Position numbers and translations under genes: made by a program. 64,000 nt of DNA, taken from ZC4RG20 sp963782445 (GTDB taxonomy: Bacteria > Pseudomonadota > Gammaproteobacteria > Steroidobacterales > Rariloculaceae). Numbering within the stretch: the first letter of the stretch is position 1; every line of letters begins with the position of its first letter. The notes beneath the pieces are model-generated. The model was not told where the DNA came from. It saw only the letters and a program-made list of their open reading frames with translations, and made no database searches. The stretch spans positions 3,410,001-3,474,000 of the forward strand of contig CAWAJM010000001.1 of NCBI GenBank assembly GCA_963782445.1. Reading direction: 5' to 3'. This document shows positions 55,943-64,000 of this stretch, piece by piece.

Positions 55943-56869
55943 ATGAATGCAACTGTTCCTACCGCCTGCGAATTGAACGATATTGCGTCCATCGACGCGA
56001 CGGGCGCCGAGGCCGAGACCTTTCTGCGCGCGCAGCTCAGCCGCAATCCGCCCGCGGCCGGCGCCGGCGTCGCCGCGTCCGCGGCCTGGCTCGATGCGCG
56101 CGGTCGCGTGCGCGCGCTGTTCCGCGTGCTGCCCCGCGAAGGCGGCTACCGGCTGCTGACCGCGCGCGAGAGCGCGCCGGCCGTGCTCGCGAAGCTGCGC
56201 ATGTTCGTGCTCAGGGCCAAGGTCGAGCTCGCGCTCGACGAGGTGCGCCGCGTCGCGGCCGTGGTCGGGGCGAGCGGCGATTGGCTCGCGGCCCGCGGTC
56301 TCGGGGCCTTGGCTCGGGCCCCGGCCCGGCCCGGCGACGCGCCGTTGATCGACGCGGACGGCGTGCAGTGGCTGCGCGCCGGCGACGGCCTCGTTTATGC
56401 GCTCGGTGCCGAGCGCGAGCTCGAGGCGGCGCTGGCCGGCCTCGATCGCGCCGGGGCCGAGCGCGCCGTCCTCGCCGAGATCCGGCTTGGCCTGCCGAAA
56501 CTCGGCACCGCGCTCGTCGAGCGCTACGTGCCGCAGATGTTGAACCTGGACCTGCTGGGGGCCATCGCGTTCGACAAGGGCTGCTATCCGGGCCAGGAGG
56601 TGGTCGCGCGGCTCAAGTATCGCGGCGACGTCAAGCGGCGGCTGCGGCGCTTCGGCGGTCCGTTGCCGGCCGCGGGCACACCGGCGCCGGGCGAGGAGCT
56701 CGTCGGCGCGGGCGGAGCGGGCGTCGGCGAAGTCGTCGTCGCGGCGCCTGCCGAGGACGGCATGGAGCTGCTGGCCGTGGTCCAGCTCGAGGCGCTCGGC
56801 GCCGGCATCGCGCTCGCGGCCGACCGCGCCGTCGCGCTGCGGCCGCTGCCCCTGCCCGACGGCGTCTGA
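55943..56869 (+). CDS. ygfZ: Folate-dependent Fe-S cluster protein YgfZ
   Basis: 308 residues. The diagnostic motif KGCYPGQE occurs as FDKGCYPGQEVVARLKYRG, with a GcvT-like fold. YgfZ helps maintain Fe-S enzymes such as MiaB. It is divergent from sdhC, mirroring the ygfZ/sdhE neighbourhood of other gammaproteobacteria. Confidence 0.95.
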   Translation: MNATVPTACELNDIASIDATGAEAETFLRAQLSRNPPAAGAGVAASAAWLDARGRVRALFRVLPREGGYRLLTARESAPAVLAKLRMFVLRAKVELALDEVRRVAAVVGASGDWLAARGLGALARAPARPGDAPLIDADGVQWLRAGDGLVYALGAERELEAALAGLDRAGAERAVLAEIRLGLPKLGTALVERYVPQMLNLDLLGAIAFDKGCYPGQEVVARLKYRGDVKRRLRRFGGPLPAAGTPAPGEELVGAGGAGVGEVVVAAPAEDGMELLAVVQLEALGAGIALAADRAVALRPLPLPDGV

Positions 56870-57030
56870 GCGCCGCCGCGCCTTACCGCCGCGCGCCGCC
56901 ATCGCGACCTCGAGGCGCCCCTCCGCCGAGGACAATCGTCGAATGGGAATCGTTCCGGAAACGCGTCCGCGGACGCCCGGGCGGACCCTCGGACGAGCCC
57001 CTGCGTCGCGTCGGCCCCGCCCGCGCGGCG
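56870..57030. other. Convergent ygfZ-lysS gap
   Basis: 161 bp without a gene. It holds a 14-bp perfect palindrome GCGTCCGCGGACGC at 56963-56976 but no T-run terminator. Confidence 0.5.
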
Positions 57031-58587
57031 TCAGCCCTGCGGCTTGAGCTGCGGGAACAGCAGCACGTCGCGGATCGAGCCGGAATCCGTCAACAGCATG
57101 ACGAGGCGATCGATGCCGACGCCGAGCCCGCCCGCGGGCGGCATGCCGTACTCGAGCGCCCGAATGTAGTCCTCGTCGTAGACCATGGCCTCCTCGTCGC
57201 CGCGCGCCTTGGCGGCGGCCTGCGCCCGAAAGCGCTCGGCCTGATCCTCGGGGTCGTTGAGCTCGGAGAAGCCGTTCGCAAGCTCGCGGCCGCCGATGAA
57301 GAGCTCGAAACGGTCCGTCAGGAACGGATCGTCGTCGCTGCGCCGCGCGAGCGGCGAGACCTCGGCCGGATAGTGCGTGACGAACACCGGGCCCGCGAGC
57401 CCCTCCTCGACGGTCTTCTCGAAGAGCTCGAGCTGCAGCTTGCCGGCGCCGAAAGTCGGCTCGACCGCGGCCCCATGCCGCGTGCACAGCGCGCGCAGCG
57501 TCTCGACCTCGCGCAGCCGCTCGCGTTCGAGCGCGGGATGCGCTTCGAGCAGCGTGTCCTCGAGGCGCCGCCGCGGAAACTCGGGACCGAGGTCGTAGGC
57601 CTGGCCCTGGTACTCGATCGCGGTGCGCCCGAGCAGGGCGCGCGCCGTCTCGCGCACGAGGCTCTCGGTCAGCGCCATGATGTCGCGGTAGTCGGCATAG
57701 GCCTGATAGAGCTCGAGCATCGTGAACTCGGGATTGTGGCGCGTCGAGAGCCCCTCGTTGCGGAACATGCGGCCGAGCTCGTAGACGCGCTCGTAACCGC
57801 CGACGAGCAGGCGCTTGAGATAGAGCTCCGGCGCGATGCGCAGGTAGAGCTTCATGTCGAGCGCACGATGATGCGTTTCGAACGGGCGCGCGGCCGCCCC
57901 GCCCGGCAGCGGGTGCATGAGCGGCGTCTCGACCTCGACGAAATCGAGCGCGTCGAGAAACGAGCGAATGATACTCAGCGTCCGCGTGCGCAGACGAAAG
58001 ACCTCGCGCGTGTGCTCCTTCATGATCAGGTCGAGGTAGCGCTGGCGCAGGCGGATCTCGGGATCCGCAATGCCGTGCCACTTCTCGGGCAGCGGCTGCA
58101 GCGACTTCACGAGCAGGCGCAGCTCGCTGACGGCCACGGACACCTCGCCCGTCTTGGTCTTGAACACCTTGCCGCGGGCGCCGACGATGTCGCCGATGTC
58201 CCACTTCTTGAAGTCGGCATAAAAATCCTCGCCGACGGCGTCGCGCTGCACGAAGAGCTGGATCTGCCCCGAGCGGTCCTGAATCTTCGCGAACGTGTTG
58301 CGGCCCATGACGCGCTTCGCCATGAGCCGGCCCGCCACGCCGACCTCGACGTCCTCGCGCTCGAGCGACTCGGGCGCGTGTGCGCCATAGGCCGCGACGA
58401 TCTGACCCGCGAGCGCGTTGCGCCTGAAATCGTTCGGGAACGCCTGCCCGGCCGCGCGCAGGTGCGCGAGCTTCTCGCGCCGCTCCGCGACGAGCCGATT
58501 GTCGTCGCCGGGCGGCGCCGCCCCCGCGCCCCGTTCGGGATTCGGCGTCTGCCCGTTGCCGTCCTTCGTGCCGTCCTTCGTACTCAA
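57031..58587 (-). CDS. lysS: Lysyl-tRNA synthetase (class II)
   Basis: 518 residues. N-terminal OB anticodon-binding domain (VAGRLMAKRVMGRNTFAKIQ) and class II motifs: motif 1 around DFVEVETPLMHP, motif 2 RIAPELYLKRLLVGGYERVY...FRNEG, motif 3 GLGVGIDRLVMLL. TTG 58587 is chosen because AGGGG lies 8 bases upstream; a TTG two codons earlier overlaps the prfB stop. The prfB-lysS pairing is as in E. coli. The N-terminal 30 residues are Gly/Asp/Asn-rich. Confidence 0.96.
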   Translation of the reverse strand: MSTKDGTKDGNGQTPNPERGAGAAPPGDDNRLVAERREKLAHLRAAGQAFPNDFRRNALAGQIVAAYGAHAPESLEREDVEVGVAGRLMAKRVMGRNTFAKIQDRSGQIQLFVQRDAVGEDFYADFKKWDIGDIVGARGKVFKTKTGEVSVAVSELRLLVKSLQPLPEKWHGIADPEIRLRQRYLDLIMKEHTREVFRLRTRTLSIIRSFLDALDFVEVETPLMHPLPGGAAARPFETHHRALDMKLYLRIAPELYLKRLLVGGYERVYELGRMFRNEGLSTRHNPEFTMLELYQAYADYRDIMALTESLVRETARALLGRTAIEYQGQAYDLGPEFPRRRLEDTLLEAHPALERERLREVETLRALCTRHGAAVEPTFGAGKLQLELFEKTVEEGLAGPVFVTHYPAEVSPLARRSDDDPFLTDRFELFIGGRELANGFSELNDPEDQAERFRAQAAAKARGDEEAMVYDEDYIRALEYGMPPAGGLGVGIDRLVMLLTDSGSIRDVLLFPQLKPQG

Positions 58588-58589
58588 GA

Positions 58590-59685
58590 TCAAAGCCCCT
58601 GTTTCAAGCTGTGCTCGAGAAACTCGTCGATATCGCCGTCGAGCACGGCGCTCGGCTGGCCGCTCTCGACCCCCGTGCGCAGATCCTTGACGCGCGACTG
58701 GTCGAGCACATAGGAACGGATCTGGCTGCCCCAGCCGATGTCCGACTTGCCCTCCTCGATCGCGTCGGCCTGCTCGCGGCGCTTCTGCTGCTCGAGCTCG
58801 TAGAGCTTGGCGCGCAGCTGGCCCATGGCCGTCGCTCGATTCTTGTGCTGCGAGCGGTCGTTCTGGCACTGCACGACGATGCCCGTCGGCACATGCGTGA
58901 TACGCACGGCGGACTCGGTCTTGTTCACGTGCTGGCCGCCCGCGCCGCTCGAGCGGAATACGTCCACGCGCAGGTCCGCCGGGTTGATGTCGACCTCGAT
59001 GTCCTCGTCGAGCTCGGGCGAGACGAACACGGCCGCGAACGACGTGTGGCGCCTGTGGCCGGCGTCGAACGGCGACTTGCGCACGAGCCGGTGCACGCCG
59101 GTCTCGGTGCGGAGCCAGCCGAAGGCGTAGGGCCCGCGCACGTGAATCGTCGCGCTTTTGATCCCCGCCACTTCGCCCGGCGAGAGCTCGAGCACCTCGG
59201 CCTCGAACTCGTGCGTCTCGCACCAACGCAGGTACATGCGCAGCAGCATGTCGGCCCAGTCCTGCGCCTCCGTGCCGCCGGAGCCGGCCTGAATGTCGAG
59301 GAAGGCATTGTGCTCGTCCATCTCGCCCGCGAACATGCGCCGGAACTCGAGGCGCGAGATGTCGCCCTCGGCGCCCGCGACGTCGTTCGCGACGGCCTCG
59401 AGCGTGTCCATGTCCTTCTCCGCGCGCGCGAGCTCGAATAGCTCATCCGCCTCGGCGAGGATCTTCTCGATGCGGTCGAGGGTTCCGACGACGGTCTCGA
59501 GCGCGGCGCGCTCCTTGCCGAGCGCCTGCGCGCGCTCCGGGTCCGACCACACGTCCGGGAGCTCGAGCTCCCGGTTCACTTCCTCGAGACGTTCCCGCTT
59601 CTCGCGGTAGTCAAAGAAACCTCCTGAGAGCGCCGGTACGTTCTCTCAAGTCCGCGATTTGGGTTCCGATCTGCCCTGGTTCCAT
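58590..59685 (-). CDS. prfB: Peptide chain release factor 2, with programmed +1 frameshift
   Basis: RF2 terminates at UGA/UAA. The first 24 codons (MEPGQIGTQIADLRERTGAL...) end in CTT TGA, and a +1 shift at 59611-59613 continues as DYREKRERLEEVNREL, giving 364 residues. Stop-codon recognition motif SPF in RKSPFDAGHRRHTSF and the catalytic GGQ in SSGAGGQHVNKTE are intact. The shift lets RF2 regulate its own synthesis. It starts 13 bp after recJ. Confidence 0.97.
59607..59624 (-). promoter_or_regulatory. prfB programmed frameshift signal
   Basis: AGGAGG-TTT-CTT-TGA-C: an internal Shine-Dalgarno-like AGGAGG three bases before the slippery CTT followed by TGA C, as in E. coli (AGGGGG-TAT-CTT-TGA-C). 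High RF2 stops translation at the UGA; low RF2 permits the shift. Confidence 0.95.
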
Positions 59686-59698
59686 TGCCGAACGCTCG

Positions 59699-61453
59699 TT
59701 AATCGAAGCCGGCCATGTTAGCACGATGTGCACGCCCGCCCGCGCCGGGGGCGGCCGGCTCCGCCTGCTCCATGTGCTCGACGATGAGCTGCACGCGCGG
59801 CGTTTCGAAGTAAGTGTTGACGTCGAGGCGATAGACGAGCGTCAACCGGTCCGCGTGCGCCGCGTCCTCGCCGGCGCGATTGAACGCGATGGCCTCGAGC
59901 GTCTCGCGCCCCCCCACGGGCTTGAGCTTGAGCTTCAGGTGCACGTCGCGCAGCACGCGGCGGCTTTGCACCTCGAAGCAGCCGTCGAAGCACGGCTCCG
60001 GGAAGCCCTGCCCCCAGGGACCGGCATCGCGCAGCAGCTCCGCGACCTCGAGGCACAGTTGCGCGGGTGCGAGCTCGCCGTCCGTGAAGATGCATTCGGC
60101 CAGCGCGTCGGCGTCGAGGCGCTCGCGGCCCACGGCCTCGATCGCGGCCGCGAAGGCTTCGAACGCGCCCGGCGCGAGCGTGAGGCCGGCCGCCATGGCG
60201 TGGCCGCCGAAACGCTCCATGAGCGCGGGCTCGCGCGCCGCGATCTCGGCCAGCGCATCGCGCAGGTGAAAGCCCGGGATCGAGCGGCCCGAGCCCTTGA
60301 GGCGCCCGTTGTCGGCGGGCGCGAACGCGAAAGTCGGCCGAAAGCAGCGGTCCTTGATGCGCGAGGCGACGAGGCCGACGACGCCCTGATGCCAGTCGTC
60401 GTGCTGCAGGCACACGACGTGTCGCCGCGCATCGCCCGCGAGCGCTTCGGCGGCGGCGACGAGCTCGACGGCCTCCTCGCGCATGCGGGCCTCGAGCTCG
60501 CGGCGCTCGCGGTTCAGCGCGTCGAGCCGGACCGCCAGCGTGCGGGCTTCTTCAACGTCGTCGGTCAGCAGGCAGCGCACGCCGATCGACATGTCGTCGA
60601 GCCGGCCGGCCGCATTGAGCCGCGGCCCGACGTGAAAGCCGAGCGTCGCGGCCGTCGCGTCCGCGAGGCGCGCGCCGGCCGCCTCGACGAGCGCCCGCAC
60701 GCCGGGGCGGCAGCGGCCCGCGCGAAGGCGCTTCAGGCCCTGGCTCACGATGATCCGGTTCGAACGGTCGAGGCGCACGAGGTCCGCGACCGTGCCGAGC
60801 GCGACGAGGTCGAGGTACTCGAGCACGGCCGCGGGCGTGCCGAGCGCCTTGCCGAGCGCGGCGAGCAGGTAGAAAGCGACACCGACACCGGCCAGGTGCT
60901 TGCCGGCGAACGCGTCGCCGGGCAGGTTCGGATCGACGAGCACGTTCGCCGGCGGCAGCTCGCGGCCAGGAAGATGATGATCCGTGACGAGCACGTCGAT
61001 GCCCGCCGCGCGCGCGGCCGCGACGCCCGCGAGGCTCGTGATGCCGTTGTCGACCGTGACGATGAGCGTCGGCTCGAGCGCGCGCGTGCGCTCGACGACC
61101 TCGGGCGTGAGCCCGTAGCCGAGCTCGAAGCGGTCCGGAATGAAATAGCTCACGTCCGCGAAGCCGAGCGCGCGCAGCGTCAGAACCATGAGCGCGGAGC
61201 TCGTCGCGCCGTCGGCGTCGAAGTCGCCGACGACCACGATGCGCGCATCGCGATGCGCGAGCAGCAGCTCGACGGCCGCCTCGAGCGCACGGAACTCGCC
61301 GACGGGCGTCAGCGCCTTGAGCTCGAGGCCGAGCTCCTCGGCCGAGCCCAGCGGCCGGCGCGAGAGCACCTGCCGCAGCACCGGGTGCAGCCCCGTCGGC
61401 CATTGCCAGTTTTCCGCGCCCGCGACGACGGGGCGGCGCTCAATTTTCGGCAT
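59699..61453 (-). CDS. recJ: Single-stranded-DNA-specific exonuclease RecJ
   Basis: 584 residues. DHH phosphoesterase motifs: VVGDFDADGATSSALM, VTVDNGITS, VTDHHLPGRELP, and DHHA1 SIPGFHLRDALAEI...RFGGHAMAAGLTL. Degrades 5' to 3' in repair and recombination. First gene of recJ-prfB-lysS. Confidence 0.97.
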   Translation of the reverse strand: MPKIERRPVVAGAENWQWPTGLHPVLRQVLSRRPLGSAEELGLELKALTPVGEFRALEAAVELLLAHRDARIVVVGDFDADGATSSALMVLTLRALGFADVSYFIPDRFELGYGLTPEVVERTRALEPTLIVTVDNGITSLAGVAAARAAGIDVLVTDHHLPGRELPPANVLVDPNLPGDAFAGKHLAGVGVAFYLLAALGKALGTPAAVLEYLDLVALGTVADLVRLDRSNRIIVSQGLKRLRAGRCRPGVRALVEAAGARLADATAATLGFHVGPRLNAAGRLDDMSIGVRCLLTDDVEEARTLAVRLDALNRERRELEARMREEAVELVAAAEALAGDARRHVVCLQHDDWHQGVVGLVASRIKDRCFRPTFAFAPADNGRLKGSGRSIPGFHLRDALAEIAAREPALMERFGGHAMAAGLTLAPGAFEAFAAAIEAVGRERLDADALAECIFTDGELAPAQLCLEVAELLRDAGPWGQGFPEPCFDGCFEVQSRRVLRDVHLKLKLKPVGGRETLEAIAFNRAGEDAAHADRLTLVYRLDVNTYFETPRVQLIVEHMEQAEPAAPGAGGRAHRANMAGFD

Positions 61454-61532
61454 CGCGCGAAACCTGCTAAGTTGTAATCGAAAGGCGAGTCACGATTTCG
61501 GCGGCCCCCCTGCCCGCCCTAGAGCGTCGGCC

Positions 61533-61907
61533 ATGGAAATTTCACGCGAACTCACGGAAGCCAACGTCGTCAGAGCCTGGGAGCCGGGCCGCGTGCGCAT
61601 CGGCGAGCATTGGCTCGAAGGCCACGTCATCGTGACGCCGGACCGCATCATCGCCGACTGGTCCGTCCAAACGCCCGGCGGCGTCGACTTCGAGAGCCTC
61701 GAGCCCGCGGTCGCGCTCGGCCCCGAGATCATCCTGCTCGGCACGGGGCCGGCGCTCGTGCTGCCGGACGTCGAGCTCATGGCGCGGCTCGCGGCCGAGT
61801 CCATCGGGCTCGAAATCATGGACACGCCGGCGGCCTGCCGCACGTACAACCTGCTCGTGCACGAGCGTCGGCGCGTGGTGGCGGCGCTGTTCAATCCGCC
61901 GGGGTAA
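61533..61907 (+). CDS. Mth938-domain (DUF498/NDUFAF3-like) protein
   Basis: 124 residues: IGEHWLEGHVIVTPDRIIAD, GPEIILLGTGPALVLPDVEL, IGLEIMDTPAACRTYNLLVH ERRRVVAAL-type ending. This is the small Mth938 fold, homologous to the complex I assembly factor NDUFAF3; bacterial role unclear. Divergent from recJ. Confidence 0.9.
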   Translation: MEISRELTEANVVRAWEPGRVRIGEHWLEGHVIVTPDRIIADWSVQTPGGVDFESLEPAVALGPEIILLGTGPALVLPDVELMARLAAESIGLEIMDTPAACRTYNLLVHERRRVVAALFNPPG

Positions 61908-61950
61908 GGGCGTCGATCGTGACTGCCGGGGCCGGGATACCTTGGCGGCG

Positions 61951-62104
61951 GGCTTCGGGCTCGGCGTAAGGGCGGTGTCGGGACCGCGCGCGCCAGGGAT
62001 GGCGCGCAACGGCGGCTCCAGGGGCGGATTAACGCCGTCCCCGACAGCGCCCGTCTGCACCCGCCTCCGCCAGCCACCGACCCCGAACCGTTCATGAATC
62101 ATGC
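61951..62104 (-). repeat. Palindromic element copy I (hybrid, single)
   Basis: The left arm resembles copies A and C (CGTAAGGGCGGTGTCGGGA at about 61965-61983) and the right side resembles B and D (GCGCCCGTCTGCAC, then CCGTTCATGAATCATGC at 62088-62104). The arms therefore pair only near the core. The core has the hairpin GCGCGCC-AGGGAT-GGCGCGC and the reverse tract. It appears to be a recombinant between two copies. Confidence 0.8.
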
Positions 62105-62120
62105 GCGCTACGGCCACCGG

Positions 62121-62861
62121 CTAAGGATCCCGAGCGAGGTCCGCCGGCGGCGACATGTACTGCAGCGGGTCGACGGGCCGCCCGTTGCGGCGGATTTCGA
62201 AGTGCAGCAGCGGCCGCCGTCCCGGACCTAAGCCCATCTCGGCGATCTTCTGCCCGCGTGCGACGTACTGGCCTTTCTGCACGAGCAGACGCCGGTTGTG
62301 ACCGTACGCCGTGAGGTAGGTGTCGTTGTGCTGAATGATCACGAGCTGGCCGTAGCCGATGAGCCCGTCGCCCGCATAGACGACGCGGCCGGCGGCCGCG
62401 GCTTCGACCGGTTGTCCGAGCCGGCCGCCGATGCCGACGCCGCCCGCGATGCCGGTCTCCGCGCCGAAGGTGCTGACGACATCGCCGTCCGTGGGCCAGC
62501 GCCAGTCGGGCTGCGGCGCGGGGCGGGACGGCTTCGGGGCCGCGGGCGGGCGGGCCGCGGCGGCCGCAGTGCGCGCCGGGATCGGGCCGTGGCGCGCCGC
62601 GGCCCTGACGGGCGCCGCCGGCCGGCCGGCCGGCGGCGTCAGGCGAATGCGCTGGCCGACCTGGATGACGTTCGGATCGGCAAGGTGGTTCCAGCGAGCA
62701 AGGTCGCGAAAATCGACGCCGTAGCGATCCGCGATGGCGTAGAGCGTCTCGCCGGGCTGCACGATGTGTACGCGCGGCGCGTAGTCGACGAGCGAGCTGG
62801 CGCAGCCGGCCAGCACGAGCGACAGCGCGATCGGGAGCAGCCTCGTGGCCGCCGCCCTCAC
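62121..62861 (-). CDS. nlpD: LysM/LytM lipoprotein NlpD-like (amidase activator)
   Basis: 246 residues. Lipoprotein signal with lipobox VLAGC (Cys20), LysM domain HIVQPGETLYAIADRYGV...IQVGQRIRL, Ala/Pro-rich linker, and an M23-like domain lacking the catalytic metal ligands, as in NlpD/EnvC activators of the AmiC amidase. GTG 62861 overlaps the pcm stop (GTGA). rpoS, which usually follows nlpD, is not downstream. Confidence 0.93.
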   Translation of the reverse strand: MRAAATRLLPIALSLVLAGCASSLVDYAPRVHIVQPGETLYAIADRYGVDFRDLARWNHLADPNVIQVGQRIRLTPPAGRPAAPVRAAARHGPIPARTAAAAARPPAAPKPSRPAPQPDWRWPTDGDVVSTFGAETGIAGGVGIGGRLGQPVEAAAAGRVVYAGDGLIGYGQLVIIQHNDTYLTAYGHNRRLLVQKGQYVARGQKIAEMGLGPGRRPLLHFEIRRNGRPVDPLQYMSPPADLARDP

Positions 62862-63535
62862 GCTTCCGTACCCTCCAGGAACGGCACGAAGCTGACCGGG
62901 CCGAGCTCGCGGCGCCGAAACTCGCTGCCCTCCCGCGTGATGCGCACGAGGCGCTGCCGCCGCCCCGGGCCGATGGGCATGACGAGCCGCCCGCCCTCGT
63001 CGAGTTGCTCGAGCAGCTCGGGGGGCACCTCCGCCGGCGCGGCCGCGGCGAGGATCGCCTGGAAAGGCGCCTGGCTGCGCCAGCCGTGCCAGCCGTCGGA
63101 GTGGCGCGAGCTCACGTTGTTGATGCGCAGCGTACGAATGTTCTCCTGCGCGCGGCGCAACAGCGCGTTGATGCGCTCGACCGTATAGACGTGCTGCACG
63201 AACGGCGCGAGGACCGCCGTCTGGTAGCCGCAGCCCGTACCGATCTCGAGCACCTTGGAGAGCTTGTAGCCGGCGGGCAGATCCGAGATCAGCGCGACGG
63301 TCATGAGCGCGACGACGTAGGGCTGGGAGATCGTCTGTCCGTAGCCGATCGGCAGCGCGGTGTCCTCGTAGGCGCGGCTCGCGAGCGCCTCGTCGACGAA
63401 GAGATGGCGCGGCACCGAGCGGATGCGCTCGAGCACGCCCTCGTGGGCGATGCCTTCGTTCCTCAAGCGTTCGACGAGCCGGTCGCGCGTGCGCGCCGAG
63501 GTCATGCCGATGCCGTGCCAGCGCGGATCGTTCAT
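62858..63535 (-). CDS. pcm: Protein-L-isoaspartate O-methyltransferase
   Basis: 225 residues with RHLFVDEALASRAYEDTALP, IGYGQTISQPYVVALMT and SAM motif VLEIGTGCGYQTAVLA. Repairs isoaspartyl residues. ATG overlaps the surE stop (ATGA), the conserved surE-pcm-nlpD order. Confidence 0.96.
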   Translation of the reverse strand: MNDPRWHGIGMTSARTRDRLVERLRNEGIAHEGVLERIRSVPRHLFVDEALASRAYEDTALPIGYGQTISQPYVVALMTVALISDLPAGYKLSKVLEIGTGCGYQTAVLAPFVQHVYTVERINALLRRAQENIRTLRINNVSSRHSDGWHGWRSQAPFQAILAAAAPAEVPPELLEQLDEGGRLVMPIGPGRRQRLVRITREGSEFRRRELGPVSFVPFLEGTEA

Positions 63536-64000
63536 GGCAGCCGCCGGAGCCAATCCCCGAGCGGTGCGAGCGCTTTATGGTCGGTCAGATCGATCTTCAG
63601 CGGCGAGACCGAGACGCGGCCGTGGGCGACCGCGTGGAAATCCGTGCCCGGGCCCGCATCCTGCTCGGGTCCGGCGGCACCGACCCAGTAGATCGGCTGA
63701 CTCTTCGGGTCGAGCGCCTTGATGACGGGCTCGGACTTGTGGCGGAAGCCGAGCCGCGTGACCTCGTAGCCCGTGATCGCCTCCAGCGGCACGTCGGGAA
63801 CGTTGACGTTGAAGATGGTCTCGGGCGGTACGGGCGTCGTCATCATGTGCTCGATGAGCTGGCGCGTGACGGCCGCGGCCGTCGCGAAGTGCTGGCCGCT
63901 GCCGAGGACGAGCGAGACGGCGAGCGCGGGCAGGCCGAGGAACCGGCCTTCGACGGCGGCCGCGACTGTGCCGGAGTAAATGACGTCGTCGCCGAGATTC
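63532..64000 (-). CDS. surE: 5'/3'-nucleotidase SurE (5' end outside window)
   Basis: The C-terminal 155 residues are visible. They open NLGDDVIYSGTVAAAVEGRF, the SurE signature for the active-site region, then GLPALAVSLVL and FNVNVPDVPLEAITGYEVTR. The gene continues beyond 64000. It removes phosphate from nucleoside monophosphates. Confidence 0.96.
   Translation of the reverse strand, partial: NLGDDVIYSGTVAAAVEGRFLGLPALAVSLVLGSGQHFATAAAVTRQLIEHMMTTPVPPETIFNVNVPDVPLEAITGYEVTRLGFRHKSEPVIKALDPKSQPIYWVGAAGPEQDAGPGTDFHAVAHGRVSVSPLKIDLTDHKALAPLGDWLRRLP

Noticed and set aside
59611..59613. In-frame stop codon near the start of prfB as a disabling mutation
   Set aside because: It is the normal programmed +1 frameshift with an intact AGGAGG...CTTTGAC signal.

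Overview
The window is about 64 kb of GC-rich chromosome (roughly two-thirds G+C) packed with housekeeping genes. Gene content and order place it in the Gammaproteobacteria: maf/yceD-rpmF-plsX-fabH beside rluC/rne, comEC-exbBD-msbA-lpxK-kdsB, rpoE-rseABC-lepA-lepB-rnc-era-recO-acpS, sdhCDAB-sdhE-ygfX with ygfZ, lysS-prfB-recJ, and surE-pcm-nlpD. A lexA-imuA mutagenesis cassette, an OprI-like lipoprotein and a methylthioinosine phosphorylase beside nagZ point to a non-enteric lineage (Pseudomonas/Xanthomonas/Nevskia/Chromatiales-like). The genus cannot be fixed from the sequence alone. No rRNA, tRNA, CRISPR array, prophage or intact transposase was seen.

Layout. 1-3.2 kb: imuA (partial), lexA with its SOS box, an Lpp/OprI-type lipoprotein and a LysM L,D-transpeptidase. 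3.3-11.3 kb: fatty-acid/phospholipid genes, Maf, RluC and RNase E. 11.3-22.7 kb: phosphatase, lipid A/KDO genes, ExbBD, ComEC and the Lol exporter. 22.8-29.8 kb: a small secreted protein, a methyltransferase-hydrolase pair, Mfd, CsiV and an SPW protein. 30-34 kb: the only accessory-looking stretch, an MFS transporter with a HpaB-type hydroxylase, then a PAS/degenerate-GGDEF protein. 34-41.6 kb: purine salvage, NagZ, a second L,D-transpeptidase, CYTH, HflKC, RlmD and an exonuclease. 41.7-51.1 kb: the acpS-to-rpoE block. 51.2-56.9 kb: succinate dehydrogenase and its assembly factors. 57-64 kb: LysS, RF2 (with its programmed frameshift), RecJ, an Mth938-type protein, NlpD, Pcm and SurE (partial).

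Most genes lie on the minus strand in tightly coupled operons with many ATGA/GTGA overlaps. Two signals stand out. First, a family of about 120-185 bp palindromic elements (nine copies, four of them as oppositely oriented pairs) sits in the larger intergenic gaps, often inside ancestral operons, including between sdhA and sdhB. Each copy has its own near-perfect 30-37 bp arms around a shared asymmetric tract and an inner hairpin whose stem covaries between copies. Second, five conserved genes (msbA, exbB, mfd, hpaB-like, rlmD) are each broken by one extra base, always converting a GACGTC site to GAACGTC/GACGTTC. This is either a systematic sequence error or an unusual mutational hot spot.
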